Positions 1-10,252 are shown, counted from the stretch's first letter. The stretch is 64,000 nucleotides of DNA from an uncultured Clostridia bacterium (GCA_944384235.1 CALWSP010000025.1:62001-126000), one strand, 5' to 3'. Notes: generated by a model from the sequence alone, not told the origin. Numbers and translations are program-made.

Positions 1-448
1 CAAGCCTTGGCAAAATAGAAAAAATTTTAGGACAAATAAGAAGCATAAAAACTCCAATTCCGTTCCAAATTAATTGCTTTTGACCAAGCTCACTATTTAA
101 CCTATATAACATCATAAGCCCTATATCCATAATAAAAAAGATACAGTTATATAATAAATGGCTACTATTTGGGTAAATTTTAATAGCTAAAAAACTCCCT
201 AAAATAATAAGTGCTAGCCCAAGAACACAATAAATAATTAAGTCCGTTTCAAAACTTGATGTAATAAGAACTATGCTAGCTGTTATATGAAATAAAATAA
301 TACATATCCTTTGGTTGCTAAGTGCCATAGGTATATTAATTTTTATAATATCCTGCCTAGATAAATTAATCATAAAGCCAGCAAAAACAAAAACAGTAAT
401 GTAAAGAATAAAAAGATACTTAGATATAATTATAAATAAATCCGTCAT
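1..448 (-). CDS. SEDS (FtsW/RodA/SpoVE) family protein, N-terminal part, cut by window edge
   Basis: An open frame of about 149 codons starts at ATG 448 and runs off the left edge without a stop. The Shine-Dalgarno GAGGGGTG lies inside the last codons of the U32 peptidase gene, and the ATG follows that gene's TAA directly, so the two are translationally linked. The product has a hydrophobic N-terminus and at least four predicted membrane segments. A stretch reading GLMMLYRLNSELGQKQ resembles the start of SEDS glycosyltransferases, which polymerise peptidoglycan with class B PBPs in division or elongation. The catalytic region lies outside the window, so the family call is an inference from this motif and topology. 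Another polytopic envelope protein is possible. Confidence 0.6.
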   Translation of the reverse strand, partial: MTDLFIIISKYLFILYITVFVFAGFMINLSRQDIIKINIPMALSNQRICIILFHITASIVLITSSFETDLIIYCVLGLALIILGSFLAIKIYPNSSHLLYNCIFFIMDIGLMMLYRLNSELGQKQLIWNGIGVFMLLICPKIFSILPRL

Positions 449-2782
449 TTAAAGCACCCCTCTGTTAAAATGTCCTCCAGTTGTATTTTCTAACTCAACA
501 ATATCTCTCACTTTGTTTCCTTTTTCAATAACACTAATGTGTTCTTTTGCTATTTCAAGAGTATCTTTGTAACTTTCAACACTAAATTCAAGCCTTGCAT
601 ATCCAAATCCAGCCTTTTTAATTTCATCAAATTTTTTTAAAGTGCACATAGGCATTGAATTTAAAATAAATGCAACACATTCTTCACAGTCCCTAATAAC
701 TGGAAACTCTGTTTTCGTTCTGTCAATAAGGGAGTAATTTGCTTTTTCATTTTTATTTTTACAATATTTTTTCTTGCCTTTTTCTGCTTCATAAAGCCCA
801 ACTGGACATTGGTTAGTTGTCATAAGAGTAAGCCTTCCATAAACAACAACTTCGCTTTTTAAATCTGCAATTTGGCTTAATTCTCCTGTGTTTAATTCAG
901 TAGATAAACAAATTCTATCTCCATAAATGTTTCTTAAAACATTAATAGTTTGGCTGTTCATAGTATTTAAACTAAAGTCAGATATAATCTCTTTTTTAGA
1001 CTTAACTTTAGCATAACTTCTCATAAGAAAACCATCACAATAGTCTTCAAATTTGTCAATATATTTTTGATACCCACTTTTAGAAACAACTGGCAAAGCT
1101 ATATACATTTTAACATTTTTTTCTTTGCACATTTTGTATCCGTTAATTGCATCAAATAACCCATCAAAATATATTTCTTTAACACCAGCTTCAATACAAG
1201 CCTTTAACTGGTCTAAATTTCTAACAAGAGCTGTAACTAATATTTTTTCAGCCTTTTCCCCTTTTTCTGCCTTGTAATTAACTTTCTCGCTTTTTCTTTC
1301 ATAGCTTTTAACAATTCTTTCTGCTAAAACATCACAAGCATTTCTCCTAAACGCATTTAATAAAGAAACTGGCATATAAATGTTTTCATCAACTTCTAGG
1401 TTTAAAATTTCAAAGTCAAAAGGAGTATCCCCTGTTTTTAAAATTCTCTTTTCAATATCTTCTTTAGTCATAGGCTGGTTTTGAGCTTCTTGAGCAACTT
1501 CTCCATAAACTTTAAACCCATAGTCTAAAAACTCTATATAACTACATTCAAAACCTATCTTAACATTAATTCTAACATTAATTTTTTTATTTATTGCTTG
1601 ATATGTCCTTTTTAATCTATCGTTTAATTTTTTGTCAAAAGATTTAAAAACTAAGTCGCCCTTTTTAACCTTGTCTTTTAAATTAACAACAATAACCTCT
1701 CCAGATTGAGCATCTTTGTTTATGCCAACACCAGTGTGCCTATCTGCCCAAATTTCAATGCCATCGCCTGCTACAACACTATCTTTTAATTTAATTTTAC
1801 AACTTTTTGTTTTGTTGTTAAAATCTAAAACATACCCTATTTCAACACCACTACTTTTGGGAGATTTGCTAATCATACTTTGTCCAGAATGACAGTTATA
1901 ATATCCACTTGAAGATTGCCCACCTCTGTTAAATATTTGAGTAATATCCTTTAAATCTTGCTTTTCAACCTTTAATTTTTCCCCACCACAAACCTTGTCT
2001 ATGTATTTTCTATATTGTGATACAACTTCGTAAACATATTCAGGGCTTTTCATTCTGCCTTCAATTTTTAAACTGTCTGTGTCCGTTTCTACAACCTTGT
2101 CAATTATCTCAAGAGTTGAAATATCCTTTGGCGATAAAAGGCAACCCTTTTTAACAATTTTTCCATTTTTAATGAAAGTGTAATCCATTCTACAAGGCTG
2201 GGCACAACAGCCCCTGTTTCCACTTCTTTGCCCAATCACACTACTCATTAAACATCTACCACTGTAACAAACACATAACGCACCGTGGGCAAAGCCTTCA
2301 ATTTCAACACTGCCCTTAATTTTGTTAATAGCCTCCACTTCTTCAATGTTAAGCTCTCTTGCAAGAACAATTCTGTTAAAGCCAATTTCCTTTAAAAGCT
2401 CAACCCCCTCTACATTGTGGGTAGACATTTGAGTTGAAGCACTTTTAATAATGTTTGGAAAATATTTTTTAACAAGGTCAAAAATTCCAATGTCCTGAAT
2501 AATAATTCCGTCTGCACCAAAGTCATATACCGTTTTAACAAAGTCTAAAACACTTTGAATTTCATTTTCCTTAAATAAAATATTTAAAGTAATGAAAACT
2601 TTAATCTTTCTTAAATGACATAAGTCAATAATTTCTTTTAACTGCTCATCAGATGGGTTTAAAGCATACTTTCTAGCATTAAAACTTTTTCCACCTATGT
2701 ATATAGCATCACAACCACCATTAATTGCAGCAATTACACTTTCCTTTGAACCTGTGGGTGCTAAAATTTCTGGTTTTTTCAT
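449..2782 (-). CDS. U32 family peptidase (RlhA-type, with DUF3656-like region)
   Basis: A 777-residue protein with the U32 signature near residues 160-185 (EGFAHGALCVCYSGRCLMS, then further cysteines in GNRGCCAQPC). The N-terminal TIM-barrel-like part begins KKPEILAPTGSKESV, typical of the family. The length and the C-terminal cysteines (CEEC and MPMC) fit the long U32 class that carries a DUF3656 domain. The E. coli relative RlhA is needed for 23S rRNA C2501 hydroxylation, and the cysteines suggest an iron-sulfur cluster. True peptidase activity is doubtful for this class. The start ATG has the Shine-Dalgarno TAGGAGAG. It lies 9 bases after the ZapA-like gene and directly before the SEDS gene, all on one transcript. 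Confidence 0.88.
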   Translation of the reverse strand: MKKPEILAPTGSKESVIAAINGGCDAIYIGGKSFNARKYALNPSDEQLKEIIDLCHLRKIKVFITLNILFKENEIQSVLDFVKTVYDFGADGIIIQDIGIFDLVKKYFPNIIKSASTQMSTHNVEGVELLKEIGFNRIVLARELNIEEVEAINKIKGSVEIEGFAHGALCVCYSGRCLMSSVIGQRSGNRGCCAQPCRMDYTFIKNGKIVKKGCLLSPKDISTLEIIDKVVETDTDSLKIEGRMKSPEYVYEVVSQYRKYIDKVCGGEKLKVEKQDLKDITQIFNRGGQSSSGYYNCHSGQSMISKSPKSSGVEIGYVLDFNNKTKSCKIKLKDSVVAGDGIEIWADRHTGVGINKDAQSGEVIVVNLKDKVKKGDLVFKSFDKKLNDRLKRTYQAINKKINVRINVKIGFECSYIEFLDYGFKVYGEVAQEAQNQPMTKEDIEKRILKTGDTPFDFEILNLEVDENIYMPVSLLNAFRRNACDVLAERIVKSYERKSEKVNYKAEKGEKAEKILVTALVRNLDQLKACIEAGVKEIYFDGLFDAINGYKMCKEKNVKMYIALPVVSKSGYQKYIDKFEDYCDGFLMRSYAKVKSKKEIISDFSLNTMNSQTINVLRNIYGDRICLSTELNTGELSQIADLKSEVVVYGRLTLMTTNQCPVGLYEAEKGKKKYCKNKNEKANYSLIDRTKTEFPVIRDCEECVAFILNSMPMCTLKKFDEIKKAGFGYARLEFSVESYKDTLEIAKEHISVIEKGNKVRDIVELENTTGGHFNRGVL

Positions 2783-2791
2783 TTTTCTCTC

Positions 2792-3742
2792 CTATTTTTT
2801 CTTAATACTTGATTCATATCTTTCAATTTTTCTTAAAAGCTCCATATTTTCAGTTCTTAACTTAGCAAAAGCAGTTTTAAGCTGGTTTTCTTCGTTAATT
2901 TCAATACTGTTTTTAAATGTATCAAATTGGTCTTTAACTGAAATAACATCTTTTTTAAGGTTTTCATTTTCCAATGAAAGCTCGTCTTTTTCCTTGCTAA
3001 GCGTTTTAACTTGGTTTTCTAGCTCTTTAATGCTTTTGTTTAATGCTTTAACCTTAATAGCAAGCTCGTCCCTTTCTTTGTTCACACTACTTAATTTAGT
3101 GTTTCTTTCAAAAGCCTTTTGATTTAATTCACTTAAAGCAACATTTTTTTCATTTAACTTTTTACTTAAATTGTTAAGCTCTTGATTTTTGCTGTTAATT
3201 TTGTTGTTAAACTCGTTAATAGTAATTTCATTTTCATATAACTTAGCGTTTAACTCAACAATATCTCCGTTTAAAACATCAATTTTTCTTTCTAATGCCT
3301 CAACTTTGTCCTCGCTTCCTTGAACATTTTCTTTCATATTTTCAAGCTCGTTGTTTTTGCTTTCAAACCTGTCAAGAAGCAAATTGTAATCGTTCATTTT
3401 TATGTTATAAAGGTTTTTTAACTCGTTTATATCTTTGTTCTTTGTTTCTAACTCAGTGTTTAACTTGTTTATAATGCTACTGTCTTTTTCATCAGCTGTT
3501 CCAGAAAGAATAGTTTTGCTTTTTTCCTTTTCTTTAAATAAATCATCAGCAATATTTAAAGCTAATATAACTGGAAAATTTTCATTGTACACAATTTCAG
3601 GCGAAGAATCTGCTTTTAATTCCCCAATTTTGTTGTCTAAATAATCTGCAACAGTTTTAATATATCCCTCACTATCAGAACTCGCTAACTTGTAAATTCT
3701 ACCCCCAATATTAACTTCAATTTTATTTTTATTAACGCTCAT
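2792..3742 (-). CDS. ZapA-like cell division protein with long coiled coil
   Basis: Residues 1-75 resemble ZapA (NKIEVNIGGRIYKLAS, then a helix with VADYLDNKI), the FtsZ-ring associated family. The remaining 240 residues are highly charged and rich in Lys, Glu, Asn and Leu with heptad character, so they form a long coiled coil. Typical ZapA proteins are about 85-110 residues, which makes this 316-residue form a large extension. No signal peptide or membrane segment is seen, so it is cytoplasmic. It is first in a likely operon with the U32 peptidase and SEDS genes, and a good extended -10 promoter precedes it. A role at the division site is inferred from the ZapA domain only. Confidence 0.72.
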   Translation of the reverse strand: MSVNKNKIEVNIGGRIYKLASSDSEGYIKTVADYLDNKIGELKADSSPEIVYNENFPVILALNIADDLFKEKEKSKTILSGTADEKDSSIINKLNTELETKNKDINELKNLYNIKMNDYNLLLDRFESKNNELENMKENVQGSEDKVEALERKIDVLNGDIVELNAKLYENEITINEFNNKINSKNQELNNLSKKLNEKNVALSELNQKAFERNTKLSSVNKERDELAIKVKALNKSIKELENQVKTLSKEKDELSLENENLKKDVISVKDQFDTFKNSIEINEENQLKTAFAKLRTENMELLRKIERYESSIKKK

Positions 3743-3789
3743 TGACTAATCCTCCAACAATCTAAAAAATCTAATTTCATAATATAACA

Positions 3790-3819
3790 ATTATATCACA
3801 CTTTACCTCCCTTATACAA
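3790..3819 (-). promoter_or_regulatory. SigA-type promoter for the zapA-like/U32/SEDS operon
   Basis: On the minus strand, TTGTAT (3819-3814) and TATAAT (3795-3790) are 18 bases apart. A TGA precedes the -10, giving an extended -10 box. It lies about 50 bases before the ATG at 3742. Confidence 0.55.
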
Positions 3820-3984
3820 TTACCCTAATCAACTTTTCTTGATAAAATATTAAAAAGTAATTAAATTTTTACAAATTAATAAAATTTTTTTATGATTTCT
3901 CTTTATTTTTATGCGAATTTGTTATAAAATATAAGAAGGTATGTAATTAGAATTTAAACTTATAAATTAAGGGAGGCCGATTTA

Positions 3985-5076
3985 ATGATATCAAATCAAA
4001 TATTACAAAGTACAATAGATGGTCTTAAAAATATTACAAGACGTGAACTTAGTGTTGCTGAAAGAGAGGGTAAAGTTGTAGCCACAACTGAAGAAGGAAA
4101 GTTAAACACTTTAATAGATAATGCCGATATTTTCATTTCAAGCCCAGCTGAAAACCAACTTGTTCAGGGCTACCAATACTTTAAAGTTTTTGACAATGGC
4201 TCAGCAGAATACATCGTCTTAATAAAAGGCGATGATGAAGAAACTTATAGAATTGGAAAAATGACAGCCTTCCAACTTCAAAACCTTCTTGTAGCCTATA
4301 AGGAAAGATATGATAGAGATAATTTTATCAAAAACCTCCTTTTAGATAATCTCTTGCTAGTTGACATTTATTCAAGAGCAAAAAAACTACACATTGAAAA
4401 TTCAGCAAGACGAATTGTCTACTTAATTGAAACAGAAATAGATAAAGACTTAAATGTTGTAGAAATAGTAAGAAGTATATTCCCAACAAAACAAAAAGAC
4501 TTTGTCACAGCAGTAAATGAAAAAAGTATCATCTTGGTTAAAGAGTTAAAAGAAAAAGATGGAAAAGAGGAAATTGAAAACATAGCAAAAAGCATCTACG
4601 ACACTTTAACAGCCGAAGCAATGACAAACATTTATGTTTCAATAGGTACAGCTGTTAATGATTTAAAAAATGTTTCTCTTTCCTATAAAGAAGCTAAACT
4701 TGCCCTTGAAGTTGGCAAAATTTTTGAAGAGAATAAATATGTAGTAAACTATGAGCAACTTGGAATAGGCAGGCTTATATATCAGCTAGATGGTTCTCTT
4801 TGCAAAATGTTTGTTAATGAAGTTCTTCACGGCATTTCAATTGACCAATTTGACGATGAAACACTAGCAACTGTAAATAAATTCTTTGAAAACAACCTTA
4901 ACGTTTCTGAAACATCTAGACAACTTTATATCCACAGAAACACTTTAGTTTATAGGCTAGATAAACTTCAGAAAATGACAGGCTTAGATTTAAGAAATTT
5001 TGATGATGCAATAATTTTCAAAATAATGCTTATGGTAAGCAAATATTTAAATTATAGAGAGAACTATGTTTATTAA
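3985..5076 (+). CDS. PucR/CdaR-type helix-turn-helix regulator
   Basis: A 363-residue cytoplasmic protein. The last 60 residues hold the PucR-family helix-turn-helix (VSETSRQLYIHRNTLVYRLDKL), which is diagnostic for the CdaR/PucR C-terminal domain. The middle part (about 150-280) looks like the GGDEF-related domain of the family (TNIYVSIGTAVNDLKNVSLS, then YKEAKLALE). The N-terminal 140 residues are not recognised and may be the sensor. The ATG at 3985 has a good GGGAGG Shine-Dalgarno. The gene lies just upstream of ftsE on the same strand, so it may be transcribed with the ftsEX module. The signal it senses cannot be read from the sequence. Confidence 0.85.
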   Translation: MISNQILQSTIDGLKNITRRELSVAEREGKVVATTEEGKLNTLIDNADIFISSPAENQLVQGYQYFKVFDNGSAEYIVLIKGDDEETYRIGKMTAFQLQNLLVAYKERYDRDNFIKNLLLDNLLLVDIYSRAKKLHIENSARRIVYLIETEIDKDLNVVEIVRSIFPTKQKDFVTAVNEKSIILVKELKEKDGKEEIENIAKSIYDTLTAEAMTNIYVSIGTAVNDLKNVSLSYKEAKLALEVGKIFEENKYVVNYEQLGIGRLIYQLDGSLCKMFVNEVLHGISIDQFDDETLATVNKFFENNLNVSETSRQLYIHRNTLVYRLDKLQKMTGLDLRNFDDAIIFKIMLMVSKYLNYRENYVY

Positions 5077-5112
5077 AAATTGTTCTCAAATAAGAAAGGA
5101 AGTTATCTCTAT

Positions 5113-5820
5113 ATGATAAAAATGGAGAATGTAACAAAAGTCTATGAAAATGGTGCTGTTGGTATGAGAGATACAACACTCCACATCAATAAAGGCGAGT
5201 TTGTTTTTGTTGTTGGTTCCTCTGGTTCAGGAAAGTCAACTTTTATGCGTCTTTTGTTAAAGGAAGTTGAACCAACTTCAGGCAAAATAATAATAAATGG
5301 AACAGACATTACAAAGCTAAAAAGAAGGCAAATTCCTTATTTAAGGCGAAAAATTGGCGTAGTCTTTCAAGACTTTAGGCTTTTGCCATCAAAAACAGTC
5401 TATGAAAATGTAGCCTTTGCAATGCAAGTAATCGAAACAAACCCAAAAATAATAAGAAGAAATGTTCCACAAATTTTAGCAATGGTAGGCCTAGGCAAAA
5501 AAGCAAATGCCTACCCAAACCAGCTCTCAGGCGGAGAGCAACAAAGAGTTGCCCTAGCAAGAGCAATAATAAATAGGCCACCTATCTTACTAGCAGATGA
5601 ACCTACTGGTAATTTAGACCCTGAAACAGCTTGGGAAATTATGGAACTTATACAAGAAATACACAGAAATGGAACAACAGTTGTAATTTCAACTCACGCT
5701 AAAGATATTGTAGATAAAATGCAAAAAAGAGTTGTAACAATAAATAAAGGTAGCGTGTTAAGAGATATAGAAGGTGGTGGATATAGCGATGAAGCTAAGA
5801 ACGTGGAAATACTTTATTAA
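5113..5820 (+). CDS. ftsE: cell division ATP-binding protein FtsE
   Basis: ABC-type ATPase of 235 residues that powers FtsX, coupling cytoplasmic ATP hydrolysis to activation of a cell-wall hydrolase outside the cell. Walker A (GSSGSGKST, residues 35-43), the signature [15 protein letters not shown], Walker B ([13 protein letters not shown]) and the switch histidine (VISTHAKD) are all present. The [16 protein letters not shown] stretch is typical of FtsE. The frame could be opened by TTG at 5080, but ATG 5113 has AAAGGAAG upstream and gives the usual FtsE N-terminus ([11 protein letters not shown]). The gene overlaps ftsX by about 32 bases, as is common for this pair. Confidence 0.96.
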   Translation: MIKMENVTKVYENGAVGMRDTTLHINKGEFVFVVGSSGSGKSTFMRLLLKEVEPTSGKIIINGTDITKLKRRQIPYLRRKIGVVFQDFRLLPSKTVYENVAFAMQVIETNPKIIRRNVPQILAMVGLGKKANAYPNQLSGGEQQRVALARAIINRPPILLADEPTGNLDPETAWEIMELIQEIHRNGTTVVISTHAKDIVDKMQKRVVTINKGSVLRDIEGGGYSDEAKNVEILY

Positions 5821-6859
5821 TCAAGGCATTAGTGGTATCTTCAAAAACGGCTTAATGAGCTTTGCCTCCACAGCTATTGTAAGTGCTTGCATTTTTATTG
5901 TAATTTTATCTCTTTGCATAATAACAAATGTAAATTATATAATGCAGCAAATAGAATCTGAAATAGGCATAACACTCTATCTTGGCGAAAAACCAACACA
6001 AGCTAACGTTGATTCCTTAATAACAACTTTAAAAAATATGCCAGAAGTTAGTGAAGTAACATTTATTTCAGCTGATGAGGCGTTAGAAGATGCAAAAGAC
6101 ATTTATAACACAGAGTTTTTAGATGGCCTAAAAGATGATAATCCTTTACCTCGTTCAATTGAGTTAAAACTAAAGGACATTAAACTACAAAAACTTTTCA
6201 TTAAAAAATTAGAACAACTCCAGTGGGAATTTGAAGAACAAATTTTAGGAATTAAAAAAGCTGATACTCCAGCAACAGACTCAGCCAACGAGCAAGTCAT
6301 TCCACAGTCCCAAACAACAACAGCTGTTCAAACTAGCTCTCTTTTTACTGAAACAGTTTATGCTAATGAGTTAACTTTAGGCGATAAAGACTATGAGTTC
6401 CAAGGTATAGAGCTTATAAGCCACGCTCAACAGCTCACAGACACCCTTGTAACAATAGATGCAGCCTTTAAAATTATTTCAATAACTCTTATAGCAATTT
6501 TAAGCATAATTTCAATTGGAATAATAATGAACACAATTAAATTAACAGTCTTTGTAAGAAAAAATGAAATCAACATAATGAAATATGTAGGTGCAACAGA
6601 CTGGTTCATTAGATGGCCATTTATAATAGAAGGTATAGTAATTGGCCTTGTAGGTGCAATCCTACCATCTATAATATGCACTTTAGGCTACATAAAAATT
6701 TATAGCCTTTTTGAAAACGAGTATATTTTAAAAAATATAGCACACCTTAAACCAGCTATGGACATTTTCACTGTCATAATTCCAATTTCATTGCTAATAG
6801 GTATGCTAATTGGTGCTATTGGAAGCATTAGCTCCATAAGAAAACACCTTAAAGTATAA
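5789..6859 (+). CDS. ftsX: cell division protein FtsX with enlarged extracellular loop
   Basis: Permease-like partner of FtsE, with four predicted membrane segments: one near residues 18-45 and three in the last 130 residues. The large extracellular loop after the first segment is about 180 residues, longer than usual. It contains a low-complexity Ser/Thr/Gln stretch ([14 protein letters not shown] and nearby) between the normal loop fold and the second segment. Total length is 356 against about 300 in well-known FtsX proteins. I chose ATG 5789, which has AAGGTGG 12 bases upstream, rather than the in-frame GTG 5774. The start lies inside ftsE, and the next gene is a secreted M23 protein, the probable target of FtsEX. 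Confidence 0.95.
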   Translation: MKLRTWKYFINQGISGIFKNGLMSFASTAIVSACIFIVILSLCIITNVNYIMQQIESEIGITLYLGEKPTQANVDSLITTLKNMPEVSEVTFISADEALEDAKDIYNTEFLDGLKDDNPLPRSIELKLKDIKLQKLFIKKLEQLQWEFEEQILGIKKADTPATDSANEQVIPQSQTTTAVQTSSLFTETVYANELTLGDKDYEFQGIELISHAQQLTDTLVTIDAAFKIISITLIAILSIISIGIIMNTIKLTVFVRKNEINIMKYVGATDWFIRWPFIIEGIVIGLVGAILPSIICTLGYIKIYSLFENEYILKNIAHLKPAMDIFTVIIPISLLIGMLIGAIGSISSIRKHLKV

Positions 6860-6881
6860 TAAATTCAACAAAGGAAGTGAA

Positions 6882-8084
6882 ATGATGAACAAAAAAATTA
6901 TGGGGGTTTTTCTTGCTTTAACTCTCTCAGCTACAACTGTAAGTGTTAATGCAGAGTCTGTATCCTCTTTAAAAAATAAAAGTTCGTCTTTTAAAACACA
7001 AATAAGTCAAGCTCAAAAAAAATTAAATGAAACAAATGCACAAAAGTCTGCAGCTCAATCTGATGTTCAAAAATTAGATAGAGAGCTTGCACAAGTTCAA
7101 GCAGAACTAAATAATTTAAACATTAAATTAAATGAAACAACAAAAAACCTTGAACAAAAACAAAAAGAGCTTGAAGAAGCAAAAAAAGTAAAAGAAGAAC
7201 AATATGAAACCCTTAAAAAAAGAATTAGAGTTATGTATGAATATGGTAACTCTAGCTATCTTGAAGTAATTTTAGGTGCTGATAGCTTTTCTGATTTTCT
7301 TAAAAGAGTAGAATATGCAAATAGGTTTATGTCTTATGATAAAGAACTTTTGGAAAATTATACTCAGGCAGAAAACATAATTAACACAAATGTTAATGAA
7401 ATAGCTGCAAACAAAAAAGAAATAGAAGATATAAAAGCAAAGCAAACTACAAAACAACAAGAGTTAGATTCTAAGATAATCCAAAAAACAGCAATTGTTA
7501 AACAACTTGACTCTAACGCAGCTACATATGAAGCTCAAATAGCAGATTTAGAAAAACAAGATAAGAATGTTCAAGAACTTATCCAAAAAGCTCAAAAGGC
7601 TGCTGAAGAAGCTGCAAAAGCTGCTCAAAAGGCACAACAGTCAACTACAATTTCAAATAACTCAAGTAAGGTTTATAACACAGACGGGAAAAAATTCCAA
7701 TACCCAGTTCCAGCTTATAATGGCTACACTCCAAACTCTGGCTATGGTTATAGAGGTAGCCCAATTAGTGGCAAACAAGAGTTCCACACAGGTGTAGACC
7801 TTAAAGCAACTTTAAACACAGATGTAATCGCTGCTGAAAGCGGAACTGTAATTTATGCTGGCTGGAGAGGTGGCTACGGAAAATGTATAATCATTGACCA
7901 CGGTGGTGGCTACTCCACTTTATATGCCCACAATAACATTTTAAAAGTTTCTCAGGGCCAACAAGTTTCACGAGGTCAAGTTATTTCAGGTGCAGGTACA
8001 ACAGGCTATTCAACAGGTGTTCACCTCCACTTTGAAGTTAGAATAAACGGAAAACACACAAATCCAACAGGATATATTTACTAA
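6882..8084 (+). CDS. secreted coiled-coil murein hydrolase (M23 peptidase, EnvC/PcsB-like)
   Basis: A 400-residue exported protein. Residues 1-24 are a signal peptide ending VSVNA. Residues 30-255 form a long coiled coil, with an Ala/Lys-rich run near 230-255. Residues 290-395 are an M23 (LytM) domain with all zinc-site motifs: FHTGVD, YAHN and HLHFEV. It is therefore likely an active peptidoglycan endopeptidase rather than a degenerate activator. Coiled-coil plus hydrolase proteins of this shape (EnvC, PcsB, CwlO by analogy) are controlled by FtsEX. The position 22 bases after ftsX supports that partnership. The Shine-Dalgarno is AAAGGAAG before ATG 6882. Confidence 0.93.
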   Translation: MMNKKIMGVFLALTLSATTVSVNAESVSSLKNKSSSFKTQISQAQKKLNETNAQKSAAQSDVQKLDRELAQVQAELNNLNIKLNETTKNLEQKQKELEEAKKVKEEQYETLKKRIRVMYEYGNSSYLEVILGADSFSDFLKRVEYANRFMSYDKELLENYTQAENIINTNVNEIAANKKEIEDIKAKQTTKQQELDSKIIQKTAIVKQLDSNAATYEAQIADLEKQDKNVQELIQKAQKAAEEAAKAAQKAQQSTTISNNSSKVYNTDGKKFQYPVPAYNGYTPNSGYGYRGSPISGKQEFHTGVDLKATLNTDVIAAESGTVIYAGWRGGYGKCIIIDHGGGYSTLYAHNNILKVSQGQQVSRGQVISGAGTTGYSTGVHLHFEVRINGKHTNPTGYIY

Positions 8085-8096
8085 TGAGGTGAAGAT

Positions 8097-10250
8097 ATGA
8101 ATAACAAAATGGTGCTTGCCATATTGTCTGTTTATGCCTTTATATTATGTTGTGTTTTTGGCTTGCAGTATTATTCAAGTAAGTCAAATATATCTGCTCC
8201 ATCTACATCAGAAAATGTAGTTGTAGAAGATAGGCTAGATTCTGCTGTTGTTTTGTACGAAAACAGCCCAGTTATTCTAGTAAACAAGGCTCAAACACTT
8301 ATTAATAAAAACGATGCGTCAATGGTTCCTATAATAGAAAATCAAAATGTATATGTTCCTGCATCATTTTTCCAAACAGCCTATAAAGCTACAACATCAG
8401 AAGATTTATCAGCTTGTAGTGCCACAATAAGACTTGACAATCAAGCACTAGTTCTTGATAGGTCAAAAGCTGACCTTGTAGATAGCAACAAAGAAAAGGA
8501 TATAGAATATAACAATAGGGTTTTTATAAAAAATGGGTGTATATATGTTCCTCTAGAAGTCTTTGCTAAAGCCTTTAATAAGTCAATTCACTATTACGAC
8601 AATTTAACAATAATTTCTGATATGCATAATGTCTTTACAGATGCTGAAAACACAGACTTTATTAATAGCTTAAAATCGCAAGTAAACGACCTTCCTTATG
8701 TTGCAACAGAGGAAAATATGAAAGAAATAGCTCGTTTTAGCACAGCAAATAACATTTTAAAACAGATAGGAAACACTAATAAAACAACAGAAATTCCACC
8801 TGTTCAGCTTTTACAAAATAGAGATTCAAACAATATTAAGTCAATATCTAATTATATTTTTTATGCTAATAATAATAAAATATATGTTTTAGATACAGCT
8901 TCAAATAGCGAAATAACAACAAAAACTATTGAACTTGAGCAGAATTTTAATTGTGAAAAAATATATATACAAAATAATTTGTTAGTTGCTGTTGGAACAA
9001 GTTCATATGAAGAAAATAATTCACAGTCAACACTATATGCCTTTGATATAACAAATAAACAGGATATTAAAAAACTTAGGGAAATTAAAATAGATGGATA
9101 CTATACAAACTCTATACAAAATGGTAACTTCATCTACACTTTAATAAACTGCCCTATTTCAAGCCTTTCTTCAAACGGAAAATTTTATCCACCTGTTTAT
9201 ATAGACTCTTTAAACAACTATAATAAAAAGAGCCTAGACTATGAAAATATGCAGTATTTCCCTGAAGGTTCTTCAACAAACTATATGATTGTTTACTCCT
9301 TCAACCTTTCAGATATAAACTTCCATCCAGAAGTTAAGTCCTACTTAGGTGCTGGGGATAATGTCTATATGTCAAATAATAATGTCTATATAGCTAAAAA
9401 TAGATATAATGCTTTTTCTTCAAATGAAAACATAGAAAATACTTTCATTTATAGGCTAAGCCTTTTAAATGGAAAAATTTATATGTCAGGCAAAGGAAAT
9501 GTTCAAGGCTATCTTGTTGATAAAAATTCAATGAATGAATATTCTGGCTACTTTAGGTTAGCAACACAATACAAGAAAAAAGGCATAAATAAAAATGTAA
9601 CAAATGTCTATATTTTAAATAATAACCTTGAAATATGTGGCTTTGCAAACGAAATAGTTTCTGGAGTAGAAACAGGTGGAGCTATATTTGATAAAAATAA
9701 GCTTTTCATCTCACCTAGCAAAAAAGGTCAAGCTCTCTACTCTGTCGACTTAACAGAACCAACTAACCCAAGAGGAAATGGCATCTTAAAGCTTTCAAGC
9801 GGTAATCTTTTAATCTATATGTATGATGAAAACCATATAATTACAATAGATAACGGAAATGATAAGCTCTCCATTTCTCTTTATGACATTTCAGATAAAG
9901 ATAATCCTGTTTTAAAATATAAACAGGAATTAGGTCAAGGAAATATAGAAACAAACTTGTTTAAAGACAATTCGAGCTTTTTCTTTGATAAAGAGAAAAA
10001 CACATTCACTATACCAGTAACAATTTATGAAAACCAAGAAAAGAAAAACCAAACTTTCAACGGTGGATATGTCTATAAAGTCAACTTAGACGATGGCTTT
10101 GAAAGAATTGGAGTTCTTTCTCTCCCAAATAGTGATGCTCAAATTCATACTTTTAAACAAAATGGTTTCAAATACACATTTATGTCTAACAATCTTATTG
10201 TTTCTGACACAGATAACCTTGAAAATGTAAAAGAATATTCCATTTACTAA
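8097..10250 (+). CDS. secreted stalk-domain plus beta-propeller protein
   Basis: A 717-residue protein with an N-terminal signal or anchor segment (residues 1-25, VLAILSVYAFILCCVFGLQ). Residues 75-180 look like a copper-amine-oxidase N-terminal (stalk) domain, with two YVP repeats (VYVPASFF and IYVPLEVF). Residues 190-717 match the family of secreted C-terminal beta-propeller proteins distantly related to WD-40, with repeated YxFDIT-like strands such as LYAFDITNKQDI. It starts 12 bases after the M23 gene with a GAGGTGAAG Shine-Dalgarno and ends at a strong terminator. It is thus the last gene of the ftsEX-hydrolase unit. Its function is not known. An extracellular scaffold is an inference. 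Confidence 0.82.
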   Translation: MNNKMVLAILSVYAFILCCVFGLQYYSSKSNISAPSTSENVVVEDRLDSAVVLYENSPVILVNKAQTLINKNDASMVPIIENQNVYVPASFFQTAYKATTSEDLSACSATIRLDNQALVLDRSKADLVDSNKEKDIEYNNRVFIKNGCIYVPLEVFAKAFNKSIHYYDNLTIISDMHNVFTDAENTDFINSLKSQVNDLPYVATEENMKEIARFSTANNILKQIGNTNKTTEIPPVQLLQNRDSNNIKSISNYIFYANNNKIYVLDTASNSEITTKTIELEQNFNCEKIYIQNNLLVAVGTSSYEENNSQSTLYAFDITNKQDIKKLREIKIDGYYTNSIQNGNFIYTLINCPISSLSSNGKFYPPVYIDSLNNYNKKSLDYENMQYFPEGSSTNYMIVYSFNLSDINFHPEVKSYLGAGDNVYMSNNNVYIAKNRYNAFSSNENIENTFIYRLSLLNGKIYMSGKGNVQGYLVDKNSMNEYSGYFRLATQYKKKGINKNVTNVYILNNNLEICGFANEIVSGVETGGAIFDKNKLFISPSKKGQALYSVDLTEPTNPRGNGILKLSSGNLLIYMYDENHIITIDNGNDKLSISLYDISDKDNPVLKYKQELGQGNIETNLFKDNSSFFFDKEKNTFTIPVTIYENQEKKNQTFNGGYVYKVNLDDGFERIGVLSLPNSDAQIHTFKQNGFKYTFMSNNLIVSDTDNLENVKEYSIY

Positions 10251-10252
10251 CT

